DNA of 64,000 nucleotides from Palsa-360 sp963719875 (GTDB taxonomy: Bacteria > Acidobacteriota > Terriglobia > Acidiferrales > UBA7541): assembly GCA_963719875.1 (NCBI GenBank), contig CAVRDJ010000004.1, positions 62,001 to 126,000 on the forward strand. Direction: 5' to 3'. Made by a program: the position numbers and the translations under genes. The first letter of the stretch is position 1. Every line of letters starts with the position of its first letter. Positions 17,222 to 25,600 of the stretch are shown here, in pieces. Below the pieces are notes generated by a model. That model was given only the letters and a program-made list of their open reading frames with translations. It made no database searches and was not told where the DNA came from.

Positions 17222-19684
17222 ATGAAACTTTCATTGAAGTCTGTGTATTTGGTGTCCCTGGTGTTCATAACGCTGTTTGTATCTTCCTGCTATCCCGCGC
17301 ACACCGGGTCGTCTAGCTCCCTTGGCAATGGCGGCACGGGCGGGACTGGCGGCAGCGGCGGAGGGACTGGCGGCAGCGGCGGCGGCACTGGCGGCGGGGG
17401 CGGCACGCCCGCTACGTTCACCATCGGAGGCAGCGTAATTGGCCTTGCCGGGACAGGGTTGGTTCTGGAGGATAACGGCTCGGACGACCTTTCGGTCGCG
17501 GCAAACGGCGCATTCACGTTCAAAGTCCTCGTAAGCGGGCCCTATTCTGTGGTTGTGAAGACGCAGCCCACTGGTCCCGCCCAGACCTGCAGCGTCGCGA
17601 ACGCCACGGGAACCGCTGTGGCCAAAGTTACCAATGTTCTGATCAATTGCGGGACGACAGGCCTCACGGTCGGCGGTTCGGTTTCCGGCCTGATTGGATC
17701 CGGGCTTGTGCTTCAGAACAATGGAAGTGACAATTTCGGGGTCGTTGGGAATGGAAACGTCCCTTTCACGTTTTCGACGCCGCTTAGCACCGGTTCCGCT
17801 TATGCCGTTACCGTTCTGACCCAACCTGCTAACCCGGCGCAAGTGTGCACTGTCGTGAACGGAAGCGGCACCGTGACCGCGAACGTCAACAACGTACAGG
17901 TCGTATGCACGCAGCCGGGCTTCAAGATCAGCGGGTCGGTGGTTGGGCTGGTGCCCGGCCCCGGCGACATCTTGGAATTGCAAGACAATAGTGGCGACGA
18001 CCTGTTTGTTACCGGTGATACCACCTTCACTTTTCCCACGTCGGTTACCAATGGCGGTATTTACAACGTATCTATGTTTCTTCCGCCCACCAGCCAGCCC
18101 CAGCCTTGCGTCTTATATTTCTATACGGGCATTGCCATCACGAATGTCAGCGACGTTCTGGTTGATTGCGAGCACAACGATTGGGCCTGGATCTCATGGT
18201 ACCTCGGCAGCACGACGGCGGCGAACAACTACGCCACGGTTACCACGCCGCTCGAACCTAAGAATGAGCCTTTCCCGCCGAACATCGGCACTCCCGGCGG
18301 TAGGGACTTTGCCTCGACTTGGACCGACGCGTTCGGGCGGAAATGGCTCTATGGCGGACTTGGGTTTCCGTTTCCGGACCCGTTGGGGAAACAAAGCCCA
18401 GCTTTTCTGAACGATCTTTGGGTCTTTGATGATTCTGTAGGAGGTTGGGTCCCCGCAAATCTTCCCGTTTTTTCGAACGGCCAGAACATCCCGCCTGTCT
18501 TTCAGGTACGCGTCGAACCGCTGGAATTGGAGGATGTTCCCACGGTCGTCGGCGGCTCCACACCCGCCCCTGGCTCTCGATGGGGCAGCTCCAGCTGGAC
18601 CGACCTCGCAACGGGGGACCTTTTCTTATTTGGCGGCCAAGGTGTCGACAGCGCGGGGGACATCACGTTGCTCAATGACTTATGGAAATGCACTCCTGGC
18701 GCTTCGATTGATCCGAACGGCGCGGGCACCAGCGCCTGCCCGTGGACCGAAGTAGGAGGACCAACTACTGGCAACACGGTCGGCAGCTATGGCACTCAGG
18801 GAGTCGCGGGAGGATTTCCGGGGGGCCGCTGGGCTGCGGCAACGACCACGGATGCCTCCGGGCACGTTTGGCTTTTCGGCGGCCAAGGCGTTGGCTCCGG
18901 TGTCACCATTGGTTTGCTGAATGATCTCTGGGAATTTACCGGAGGCCAGTGGACGTGGATCGGACCGTCCAATTCCAACGTTGTAAATCAAAACGGAAGT
19001 TACGGCACTCAAGGAACCGGAAGCGGAACGACCGCTCCAGGTGGGCGCCAGGCAGCCGTGCTATGGGCAGACGCGTCCGGAAACATTTGGCTTTTTGGTG
19101 GATTCGGACTCGATTCGGTGGGTACTGGCAACGCTGGCCCTCCGCCTGCCGGAGCGATTCTAAACGACCTCTGGGAGTATAACATCACCACCAAGCAGTG
19201 GATTTGGATCTCCGGCAGCAACGTGGCCAATCAGACCGGCATTTATGGCTCGGAGGCAGTGCTCCCGCCCACTAACCCGCCGGCGGGCAACGGTCCGGGT
19301 TCCCGCTGGGGCTCCGCCGGCTGGAGCGATTCGAACAGCAATCTCTGGCTCTTCGGTGGCTGGGGATATGGCACCAATACCACGAATCCGACCGGATTCC
19401 TGGACGACATCTGGGAGTATCAGCACAGCTCAGGACAGTGGGTCTGGTGGAAGGGAATCAGCAACGTCAATCAAAACACTGTGTTTGCAACCATACCCAT
19501 CCCGTTTGCCGACGGCGCGCCTTTCGTTAATAACGTCGTTGGTGGACGCCGGGGAGCGGCAATCTGGCCCACTCCCGACTCGCAAGGCTTCATTTGGGTG
19601 TTCGGCGGGGAGGGCTATGATGCTTCGCAAGGCAACCCTCCAGGTTACTTGAACGATTTGTGGAGGTACCTGCAGTTCCCGTGA
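17222..19684 (+). CDS. Kelch-repeat lipoprotein with three tandem N-terminal domains
   Basis: An 820-residue surface lipoprotein. The signal peptide ends in a lipobox-like FVSSC (Cys23), then a Gly/Ser/Thr-rich linker (residues about 35-62). Three homologous domains of 75-90 residues follow (about 66-145, 146-231, 232-325), each starting like FTIGGSVIGLAGTGLVLEDN and ending with NVLINC-type cysteines. Six Kelch motifs then fill residues 355-820, each with a GGR or GSR start, WLFGG and LNDLWE, giving a six-bladed propeller. The ATG at 17222 has AAGGAG upstream and gives the proper signal peptide. Probable cell-surface binding or carbohydrate-related protein; ligand unknown. A strong terminator follows. 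Confidence 0.88.
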   Translation: MKLSLKSVYLVSLVFITLFVSSCYPAHTGSSSSLGNGGTGGTGGSGGGTGGSGGGTGGGGGTPATFTIGGSVIGLAGTGLVLEDNGSDDLSVAANGAFTFKVLVSGPYSVVVKTQPTGPAQTCSVANATGTAVAKVTNVLINCGTTGLTVGGSVSGLIGSGLVLQNNGSDNFGVVGNGNVPFTFSTPLSTGSAYAVTVLTQPANPAQVCTVVNGSGTVTANVNNVQVVCTQPGFKISGSVVGLVPGPGDILELQDNSGDDLFVTGDTTFTFPTSVTNGGIYNVSMFLPPTSQPQPCVLYFYTGIAITNVSDVLVDCEHNDWAWISWYLGSTTAANNYATVTTPLEPKNEPFPPNIGTPGGRDFASTWTDAFGRKWLYGGLGFPFPDPLGKQSPAFLNDLWVFDDSVGGWVPANLPVFSNGQNIPPVFQVRVEPLELEDVPTVVGGSTPAPGSRWGSSSWTDLATGDLFLFGGQGVDSAGDITLLNDLWKCTPGASIDPNGAGTSACPWTEVGGPTTGNTVGSYGTQGVAGGFPGGRWAAATTTDASGHVWLFGGQGVGSGVTIGLLNDLWEFTGGQWTWIGPSNSNVVNQNGSYGTQGTGSGTTAPGGRQAAVLWADASGNIWLFGGFGLDSVGTGNAGPPPAGAILNDLWEYNITTKQWIWISGSNVANQTGIYGSEAVLPPTNPPAGNGPGSRWGSAGWSDSNSNLWLFGGWGYGTNTTNPTGFLDDIWEYQHSSGQWVWWKGISNVNQNTVFATIPIPFADGAPFVNNVVGGRRGAAIWPTPDSQGFIWVFGGEGYDASQGNPPGYLNDLWRYLQFP

Positions 19685-19714
19685 GAAAGCGGCTTGGAAC
19701 CGATGTGGGTTTAA

Positions 19715-19743
19715 GGCCGGACGCGAACGCGTCCGGCCTTTTT
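19715..19743 (+). terminator. Rho-independent terminator after the Kelch gene
   Basis: A perfect 10-bp stem GGCCGGACGC/GCGTCCGGCC with a GAAC loop is followed directly by TTTTT. It ends the Kelch transcript 31 bases after the stop codon. Confidence 0.92.
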
Positions 19744-19801
19744 CATTGCTAGGAGCGCGTGCTAGACGTCAAATGAGCGGGTCGATTTCGGCGGTGCCAA
19801 A

Positions 19802-21966
19802 TTATTTCTTCCCCGTGAGTTCCGTAACTAACCGATTGGCCTCGTAGACTTTTCGCAGGGCTTCCAGGATACCCGCGGAATGGACCGCGACGGCGCGCGA
19901 TACCTGGTCAGTATAGCTGTAATCGAATACAAGAGACTCGATGTTGCCGTCAAAAATAATACCGACGAGTTCGCCCTGGCGGTTGATCACCGGGCTGCCG
20001 GAGTTGCCTCCGACGATGTCGGCCGTGCATACGAAATTGAAGGGCGTTGAAAGTGCGAGCTGCGATTTCCGTTCGGCCCATATTTTCGGCAGCTCAAATG
20101 GTTCCTTGTTGTTATGTGCAGAGGCGTGCTCGTATGTGCCGCCGAGCGTCGTAGCCCAGGGAATTTTCTCGCCGGCTTCGGTGTAGCCCTTCGCTTCGCC
20201 AAATGCCAGGCGCAAGGTAAACGTCGCGTCTGGATATACGCTCGAACCATAGACCGCAAATCGCGCATTGGCAATCTTGCCGTACGCCTGGCGTTGCGGC
20301 TCGTCGACTTGCTGCTCGAAGACTTGGCGGATCCGGCGCGACTCCGGATCGATGCGTCTCGCGAGCTGGATCATAGGATCGTTTGAATCCTGAATCGCTT
20401 TCAATCCGCCTTCGGCAAGGCGCTTGCGGACCGCAACATCTTTGAGTGTGGTGCCGTGAACAAGCTCCGCCGCGCGATCGCGAGGTGATTTGCCCTCCAG
20501 CACCATCTGAACCTTTTCGTCTTCCTCGCCCATCCCCTCGGCCATCATTCCCAGCGAGTCGGCGAGTTGCACGGTTTCCAGGTCTTCGTAAATCGGCGCG
20601 TCGGAGAAAAGTTGGAGTTTCAGGGAATCGAGACCAGCTTCGGAATATTCCCGCAGGCGCTCGCCATTTGGTTTCGCGGTCTCTTCGGCCAGGCGGACCA
20701 ATTTAATGGCGATATCGAATAAGCTGCTGTTGAAGGCTTGCGCGCGTCTTTGCGGGCCGATTCCGAAGATATTATATTCGTCGCGAATCTTGATCAGGGT
20801 CTTAATCGTCGCGGCCACCTGTTCCCAGCCATCGCCGTAGGACTGGCTCAACTTCGGGTCCTTCGCAACCGCGTCGCGCAATTCTTTTTCCGCATCGCGC
20901 TTTTTTCCGAGAATCGCCGGGTCTTGCAGGCCCGCAAGCATTCCGAGGTACGCCTTGCGGCTGTTTTGTACCCCGAATAATTGGTCCTCGGCGCGGCGGG
21001 CGTTTTCCGTGCTGCGTTCGGAATAGTTCTGGAGCATAACTTCGCGCCGGCGCAAAAGATTCAGAGTACCAGGCACGGCGTAGTCGCGCTGGTAGAGGAG
21101 ATGCGCCAGGGTATCGCCCCGCTCGGTGCGGCCGGGATGGCCAGAAACGAAAATCAGGTCGCCTTCCGCGGCTCCGGTCTCGCTCCACTTCAGATAGTTG
21201 TCCACGTGCACGGGCTGATTGTTTTCGTAGACGCGGAAAAAGCAGATATCCAGATCGTAGCGCGGATACTCGAAGTTGTCGGGATCGCCGCCGAAAAACG
21301 CGATGGCTTTTTGGGGCGCGAATACCAGGCGCACGTCGGTGTACTGCTTGTAGCGATAGAGGTGATATTGTCCGCCGTTATAAAGTGTGACCACGTCGCT
21401 GCGCAAGCCGGTTTTGTCGCGCGAATCCTTCTCGATTTTGTTGATCTCTGCGCGCCGCACCTTCTCCGCCGAAGCGGCATCCACACCGGGCTGGACGGCT
21501 CCTGCTACACGGGCGGTCACATCCTCGATGCTCATGAGGACATTCAATTCCAAGTCGTCGCATTTTGGTTCCTCCGCGTTTGACTTGGCTTCAAATCCGT
21601 TCGCGACATAATTCTTATCCTTCGTGCTGATTTTCCCAAGGCAATCGGCGCCCACGTGATGGTTGGTCATGATCAAGCCGTCCGGGGAAACGAAGGATCC
21701 TGATCCGCCATTGTCGAATCGCACCGAGGATTTCTGTACGTGCTCGAGCCACGCGGCCGTCGGCTGGAAATGATATTTCTCCTGCAGCAGTTTCAGGGAG
21801 GATTGTTGAACAGCCACATCCCTTCGTCGGCCCGAGAGGCGGTGGCCAGCAGCGCGCAGAGCGAACAAAAAACGCAGAGCGCGCAGGAGACACGGACCGC
21901 GCGCCGGAAGCAGAAAACGCGAGGCGCTTGCAATCTCAACTGGATTTTGGTTTGAGTGAACTTCAT
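19802..21966 (-). CDS. S46 family dipeptidyl-peptidase, secreted, with N-terminal frameshift
   Basis: A periplasmic serine exopeptidase of family S46 (DPP7/DPP11-like). The body reads correctly from KLLQEKYHFQPTAAWLEHV onward, with the catalytic histidine in TNHHVG and serine in GGNSGSPV. The first 57 codons lie in another frame: ATG at 21966 (after GAGGGG) gives a signal peptide and ADEGMWLFNNPP, the expected mature N-terminus, which then meets TGA. Adding one C to the CCTCCC run at 21796-21801 would join the two halves exactly as NPPLKLLQ. The gene is therefore either a recent single-base deletion, a sequencing error, or uses ribosomal slippage. About 721 residues if repaired, normal for S46. 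Confidence 0.85.
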
Positions 21967-22239
21967 GGAATTTTCCCCTCAATTGTAAAGGGTATACAAG
22001 GAGCCGGAGGAGTGCAAATCTCAAATCTCAAATTACAAATTTGAATTTTGCGAATCGCCAGTGGAGCGGCCAATCTAAACTAGTAATGGTTACTTTGGTA
22101 TCCTCAACCCTCAACTCTAAATTCTCAGCCCCGATTTCATTCCTCGTTGATGTTTTGGATCTCAAATTTCAAATTTTCAATCTGAAATGCGGGGCACAAA
22201 TCACTTTTTTGGCGTATTGGAAGTTCTCAGGCCATTCGT

Positions 22240-23037
22240 TCAAATTTTTGTGGCGCGCGTCATGAGATAGTCCTGCCGCAGCAAATTGTCCTCGAAATAT
22301 TCGCTGGCAAGCGCATCGTATTCCCGGCGGAACTGTTCGAGTTTAGCGGGATCGCTGCCCTCCAAGGCTGCCACGAGGCGCACCATCGGGGCTGAACTCT
22401 TCTCTGCCGCCGTCCGCCGATGACTCGGGCTGAGCGCCGGGATCAGCATCGTCGCACGATCGAACAGGATGTCCTTCACGGCCGAGCCAAGTCTTTGCCG
22501 GACAATGTTTGGATCCCCCCATTGCGACGGCGGCGCGACGCCCGGCGGCGGAGGTGGCAAGTAACTAGCCGTGAGCGCGAATACCCGGCCCGCGAAAAGT
22601 TCCGGCGGCCAAGTAGAGAAAGCAATTGTTCCCCCAGGCTTGAGCACTCGCAACATTTCGCCGATCGCAACTTCCGGCCTGGGCGCGAAGATATGCCCGT
22701 ATTGGCTCAGCACAATGTCGAATGCCGCGTCACCAAATGGCAGCTTCTCGACGTCCCCTTCGTGCCATTCAATTTCGACTCCCGCGATGCGCGCGTTCTC
22801 CTTCGCCCTTTCCAACAACTCGGGGGTGAGATCGAGCCCGATGACGCGAGCGCCGATGCGCGCGGCCGTGACCGAAACCACTCCAGTGCCGCACGCCACA
22901 TCGAGCACGCGGCGTCCCGGGCGGACGTCGGCGCTCTTCACCAGCCTCGCCGCGCAGGGAGTTGTGTGCGCCTCGTTCGGCGCGAAGTCCACCCACGCAT
23001 GCTTTTGCGCAGACTTGAAAGACTCGAAGGGATCCAT
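22240..23037 (-). CDS. Class I SAM-dependent methyltransferase
   Basis: A 265-residue Rossmann-fold methyltransferase of the UbiE/Methyltransf_11 type. Motif I is VLDVACGTGVVS, followed by the acidic ribose-binding residue in GLDLTPELL, GDVEKLPFGDAAFD, and motif IV region IVLSQYGHIF. The C-terminal 90 residues are a helical cap. The third of three in-frame ATGs (23037) is preferred because GAGGA lies 6 bases before it. The substrate cannot be told. Neighbours give no pathway hint. Confidence 0.85.
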   Translation of the reverse strand: MDPFESFKSAQKHAWVDFAPNEAHTTPCAARLVKSADVRPGRRVLDVACGTGVVSVTAARIGARVIGLDLTPELLERAKENARIAGVEIEWHEGDVEKLPFGDAAFDIVLSQYGHIFAPRPEVAIGEMLRVLKPGGTIAFSTWPPELFAGRVFALTASYLPPPPPGVAPPSQWGDPNIVRQRLGSAVKDILFDRATMLIPALSPSHRRTAAEKSSAPMVRLVAALEGSDPAKLEQFRREYDALASEYFEDNLLRQDYLMTRATKI

Positions 23038-23215
23038 TTGCATTCCTCGCATTGAAAAATCGGCTCAGTATAACCATTGGCGGGGAATTGTGAAAGATGA
23101 GTAGCCAGACGCCAGCAACGTTGCTAGTGCAAATGTGCATGCGAGGGGAAATTTGCTATATTCCCTGCCGGCACACTGGGTCGAAACCAAAGTCCACATC
23201 ACAGCGAGGTGGTTC

Positions 23216-24217
23216 ATGGATTCCCACAGCATCGTCAAACGAGCCACGCGGCGGGAAATTCTGCAATCGACGGGCGCCCTTGCGGGCGGATGGGCGTTAT
23301 CGCACCTTTTCCCCCTAGCGCTCCCGGCTGCGGCGCCGCGCTTCGGGCAGCAGGGCGGTGCGGCGCCCGCCGACGCTCTTGCGGCAGCTCGGGCCCGGTT
23401 CGGAAAAGTTCCCATCGAGTCGGCGAAACTTTCAGAGAACCTCACGCTGCTGAGGGGGCCGGGCGGAAACGTCGTTGTGTTGAACGGCGCGGACGGCAAG
23501 CTGCTCGTGGATACCTTCACGCAATATGCGTGGGACGGGTTCAAGAAAAGCCTTGCTGATCTCGGAAACGCCCCGGTGAAACTTGCGATCGACTCGCACT
23601 GGCATTGGGACCACACCGATAACAACGCGAACGTGCGCGCCGCTGGAGCAACCTTGATCGCGCATGAAAACACGCTGAATCGCTTGAAGGAAACGCATGA
23701 TCTGGACGTCATCGGCTTGCATTTCGATCCGTCTCCGGAGAACGCTCTTCCCCAGCGGACATTCAAGGAATCGTATCAGATGGATTTCAGCGGCGAGCAC
23801 GTGGCGCTCGGGCACCTCGCTCCGGCGCACACCGATTCCGACATTTACATCCATTTCCAGAAGGCCAATGTTCTACACATGGGCGACGTGTTCTTTAACG
23901 GCATTTACTGCTACATCGATCGCGAAACGAAGGGCAGCGTCCACGGCATGATCGCGGGGGTAACCAAGATGCTGGCGATGGTCGACAACGACACCAAGAT
24001 CGTTCCCGGCCATGGTCCGCTCGGAAACAAAGCCGACCTCAGAAAATTCCACGACATGCTGGTCACCGCTCGGGCCCGGGTGCAGAAACTCAAGATCTCG
24101 GGGAAGTCACTCGAAGAAGCCGTCGCCGCAAAACCACTCTCTGACCTTGATCCGGTGTGGGGTAAAGGGGTTCTCAACAGCGACGCATTCGTGCACGTTG
24201 TTTACACGACTCTCTAA
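23216..24217 (+). CDS. Tat-exported metallo-beta-lactamase-fold hydrolase
   Basis: A 333-residue MBL-fold protein. A Tat signal (RATRREILQSTGALAGG) precedes the zinc motif HWHWDHTDNN (HxHxDH), then later ligands in LGHLAPAHTDSD, HMGDVFFNG and VPGHGPLGN. This layout resembles cyclase/SoxH-like or quinoprotein-relay MBL proteins rather than true beta-lactamases. GAGGTGG is just upstream of the chosen ATG. Acts in the periplasm; substrate unknown. Confidence 0.85.
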   Translation: MDSHSIVKRATRREILQSTGALAGGWALSHLFPLALPAAAPRFGQQGGAAPADALAAARARFGKVPIESAKLSENLTLLRGPGGNVVVLNGADGKLLVDTFTQYAWDGFKKSLADLGNAPVKLAIDSHWHWDHTDNNANVRAAGATLIAHENTLNRLKETHDLDVIGLHFDPSPENALPQRTFKESYQMDFSGEHVALGHLAPAHTDSDIYIHFQKANVLHMGDVFFNGIYCYIDRETKGSVHGMIAGVTKMLAMVDNDTKIVPGHGPLGNKADLRKFHDMLVTARARVQKLKISGKSLEEAVAAKPLSDLDPVWGKGVLNSDAFVHVVYTTL

Positions 24218-24254
24218 ACCGCGTTTCTCGTAACCGTGGCGCGGAGAGGTTTGA

Positions 24255-24345
24255 GTAGCGCAGGCTTCAGCCTGTGGGTTTTGGTCCTTGCAAGGACGAA
24301 CCCCCGCAGGCTGAAGCCCGCGCTACTTAAGCCCGCGCTACTTAA
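24255..24345. repeat. REPIN-like element, AGGCTTCAGCCT family, with duplicated end
   Basis: GTAGCGCAGGCTTCAGCCTG and an inverted copy CAGGCTGAAGCCCGCGCTAC enclose a spacer that matches the copy at 2446 (GGTTTTGGNCCTTGCAAG). The last 15 bases (CCCGCGCTACTTAAG) are repeated in tandem, a sign of slippage or of a second partial insertion. Confidence 0.85.
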
Positions 24346-24378
24346 GCTGTCTCCATCACTTTCATGGGAATTTGCGGA

Positions 24379-24942
24379 CTAGCGATGCAGGCCGGGTTGC
24401 CAGCGGACATCTTCCTTGCCCTTGTCATTCAGAAATCGCGCCAGGACGAAAAGAAGGTCGGACAGGCGATTGACGTAGTGCAGGACCGCGGGATTCACTG
24501 ACTCATCGGAGAAAAGACGCACCACATCGCGTTCCGCACGGCGCGTAACCGTTCTCGCGAGATGCAGGTAGGAGGAAGCGGGACTTCCGCCCGGAAGCAC
24601 AAAGCTATCGAGCGGCGCGAGTTCCGCGTTGAACCGGTCGATCTGGTTCTCCAGCCACGTGACCTGATCTTCCGTGATGCGCAGCAAAGGCTTTTCCGCG
24701 CCCGGCCGCTCCGGCCGGCACAAATCGGCGCCCACGTCGAACAGATCGTTCTGAATGTGCCTGAGCAACTGAAAGACGTCGGGGTTCTCTACGTGTAAAT
24801 TTGCCACTCCGATGACGGAATTGGCTTCGTCGATGCTCCCATAAGCGGTTACACGGAGATGGAATTTGGGCAGCCGCGAGCCGTCCCCCAACGAAGTCTT
24901 GCCTTCATCGCCGGTGCGCGTGTAGATTTTGTCGAGTTTCAT
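24379..24942 (-). CDS. pduO: PduO-type corrinoid adenosyltransferase
   Basis: A 187-residue ATP:cob(I)alamin adenosyltransferase that makes adenosylcobalamin in the cytoplasm. The N-terminal ATP-binding signature KIYTRTGDEGKTSLGDG is intact, as are YGSIDEANSVIG, the arginine-rich ARTVTRRAERDVV and the C-terminal YVNRLSDLLFVLARF. GGAG lies before the ATG. No cobalamin riboswitch is visible in the short space to the divergent iorA. Length is normal for the family. Confidence 0.93.
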   Translation of the reverse strand: MKLDKIYTRTGDEGKTSLGDGSRLPKFHLRVTAYGSIDEANSVIGVANLHVENPDVFQLLRHIQNDLFDVGADLCRPERPGAEKPLLRITEDQVTWLENQIDRFNAELAPLDSFVLPGGSPASSYLHLARTVTRRAERDVVRLFSDESVNPAVLHYVNRLSDLLFVLARFLNDKGKEDVRWQPGLHR

Positions 24943-25094
24943 CGAGTGCTCCGTTTGAGCAGGCGGCTCATTTCTCGTATCGTAGTCTGCATGAAGACGG
25001 CATATTTTCCAATTTTCTTTCGGCGAGTAAGCGAGACACTTGTTTGCCTTGCGGCCCCCGAGAGTTTTGAGGCCGCGTTCGCAAAGACTGGCAC

Positions 25095-25123
25095 TTGACG
25101 AAAATTGGGCTTCGCAATAACGT
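25095..25123 (+). promoter_or_regulatory. Possible promoter of the second iorAB operon
   Basis: TTGACG (25095-25100) and TAACGT (25118-25123) are 17 bases apart. The -10 ends 9 bases before the ATG at 25133, and no ribosome site is seen, so the mRNA may be nearly leaderless. Confidence 0.45.
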
Positions 25124-25132
25124 AATCAGTAT

Positions 25133-25600
25133 ATGAGTCTCCTTTCTTTGAAGGTGAACGGAAAAACGCACAGCTTCGACGGCGACCCGACTACCCCGCT
25201 GCTGTACGTCCTGAGCGACGATCTCGGCCTGCGCGGCCCGAAATTCGGTTGCGGGCTGGGCCAATGCGGATCCTGCACGGTCCTCGTGAAGGGCCAGGCG
25301 GTCCGCTCCTGCATCACGGCGGTGGAATCGGTGCAGGGCGTCGAGATCATCACCCTCGAAGGTCTTGGCACCATCGACAAGCCGCACCCCATTCAGAAAG
25401 CGTTCATCGAAGAGCAGGCCGCGCAATGCGGCTATTGCTTGAACGGCGTTATTCTCACCGCCAAAGCTTTTCTCGATAAGAATCCCAAAGCGACGGAAAA
25501 AGAAATCCAAGAAGGAATGTCGCGCGTTCTGTGCCGCTGCTTCACGCACACGCGCATGCTGCGCGCGATCGGGCGCGCAAAACAGGAGATGGCGCGATGA
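25133..25600 (+). CDS. iorA: Mo-hydroxylase small subunit, (2Fe-2S)2 protein (IorA-like), copy 2
   Basis: A 155-residue iron-sulfur subunit with both cluster sites: FGCGLGQCGSCTV plus RSC for the first, and CGYCLNGV with LCRCFTHTRML for the second. The second-cluster tail departs from the usual CRCGTYxRI. It overlaps the large-subunit gene by four bases (ATGA), so the two are translationally coupled. Order is small-large here, the reverse of copy 1. It carries no signal peptide and would be exported with its Tat-bearing partner. Confidence 0.9.
   Translation: MSLLSLKVNGKTHSFDGDPTTPLLYVLSDDLGLRGPKFGCGLGQCGSCTVLVKGQAVRSCITAVESVQGVEIITLEGLGTIDKPHPIQKAFIEEQAAQCGYCLNGVILTAKAFLDKNPKATEKEIQEGMSRVLCRCFTHTRMLRAIGRAKQEMAR

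Noticed and set aside
24943..25132. Cobalamin riboswitch between the adenosyltransferase and iorA
   Set aside because: The gap is too short and shows no B12-box-like sequence.
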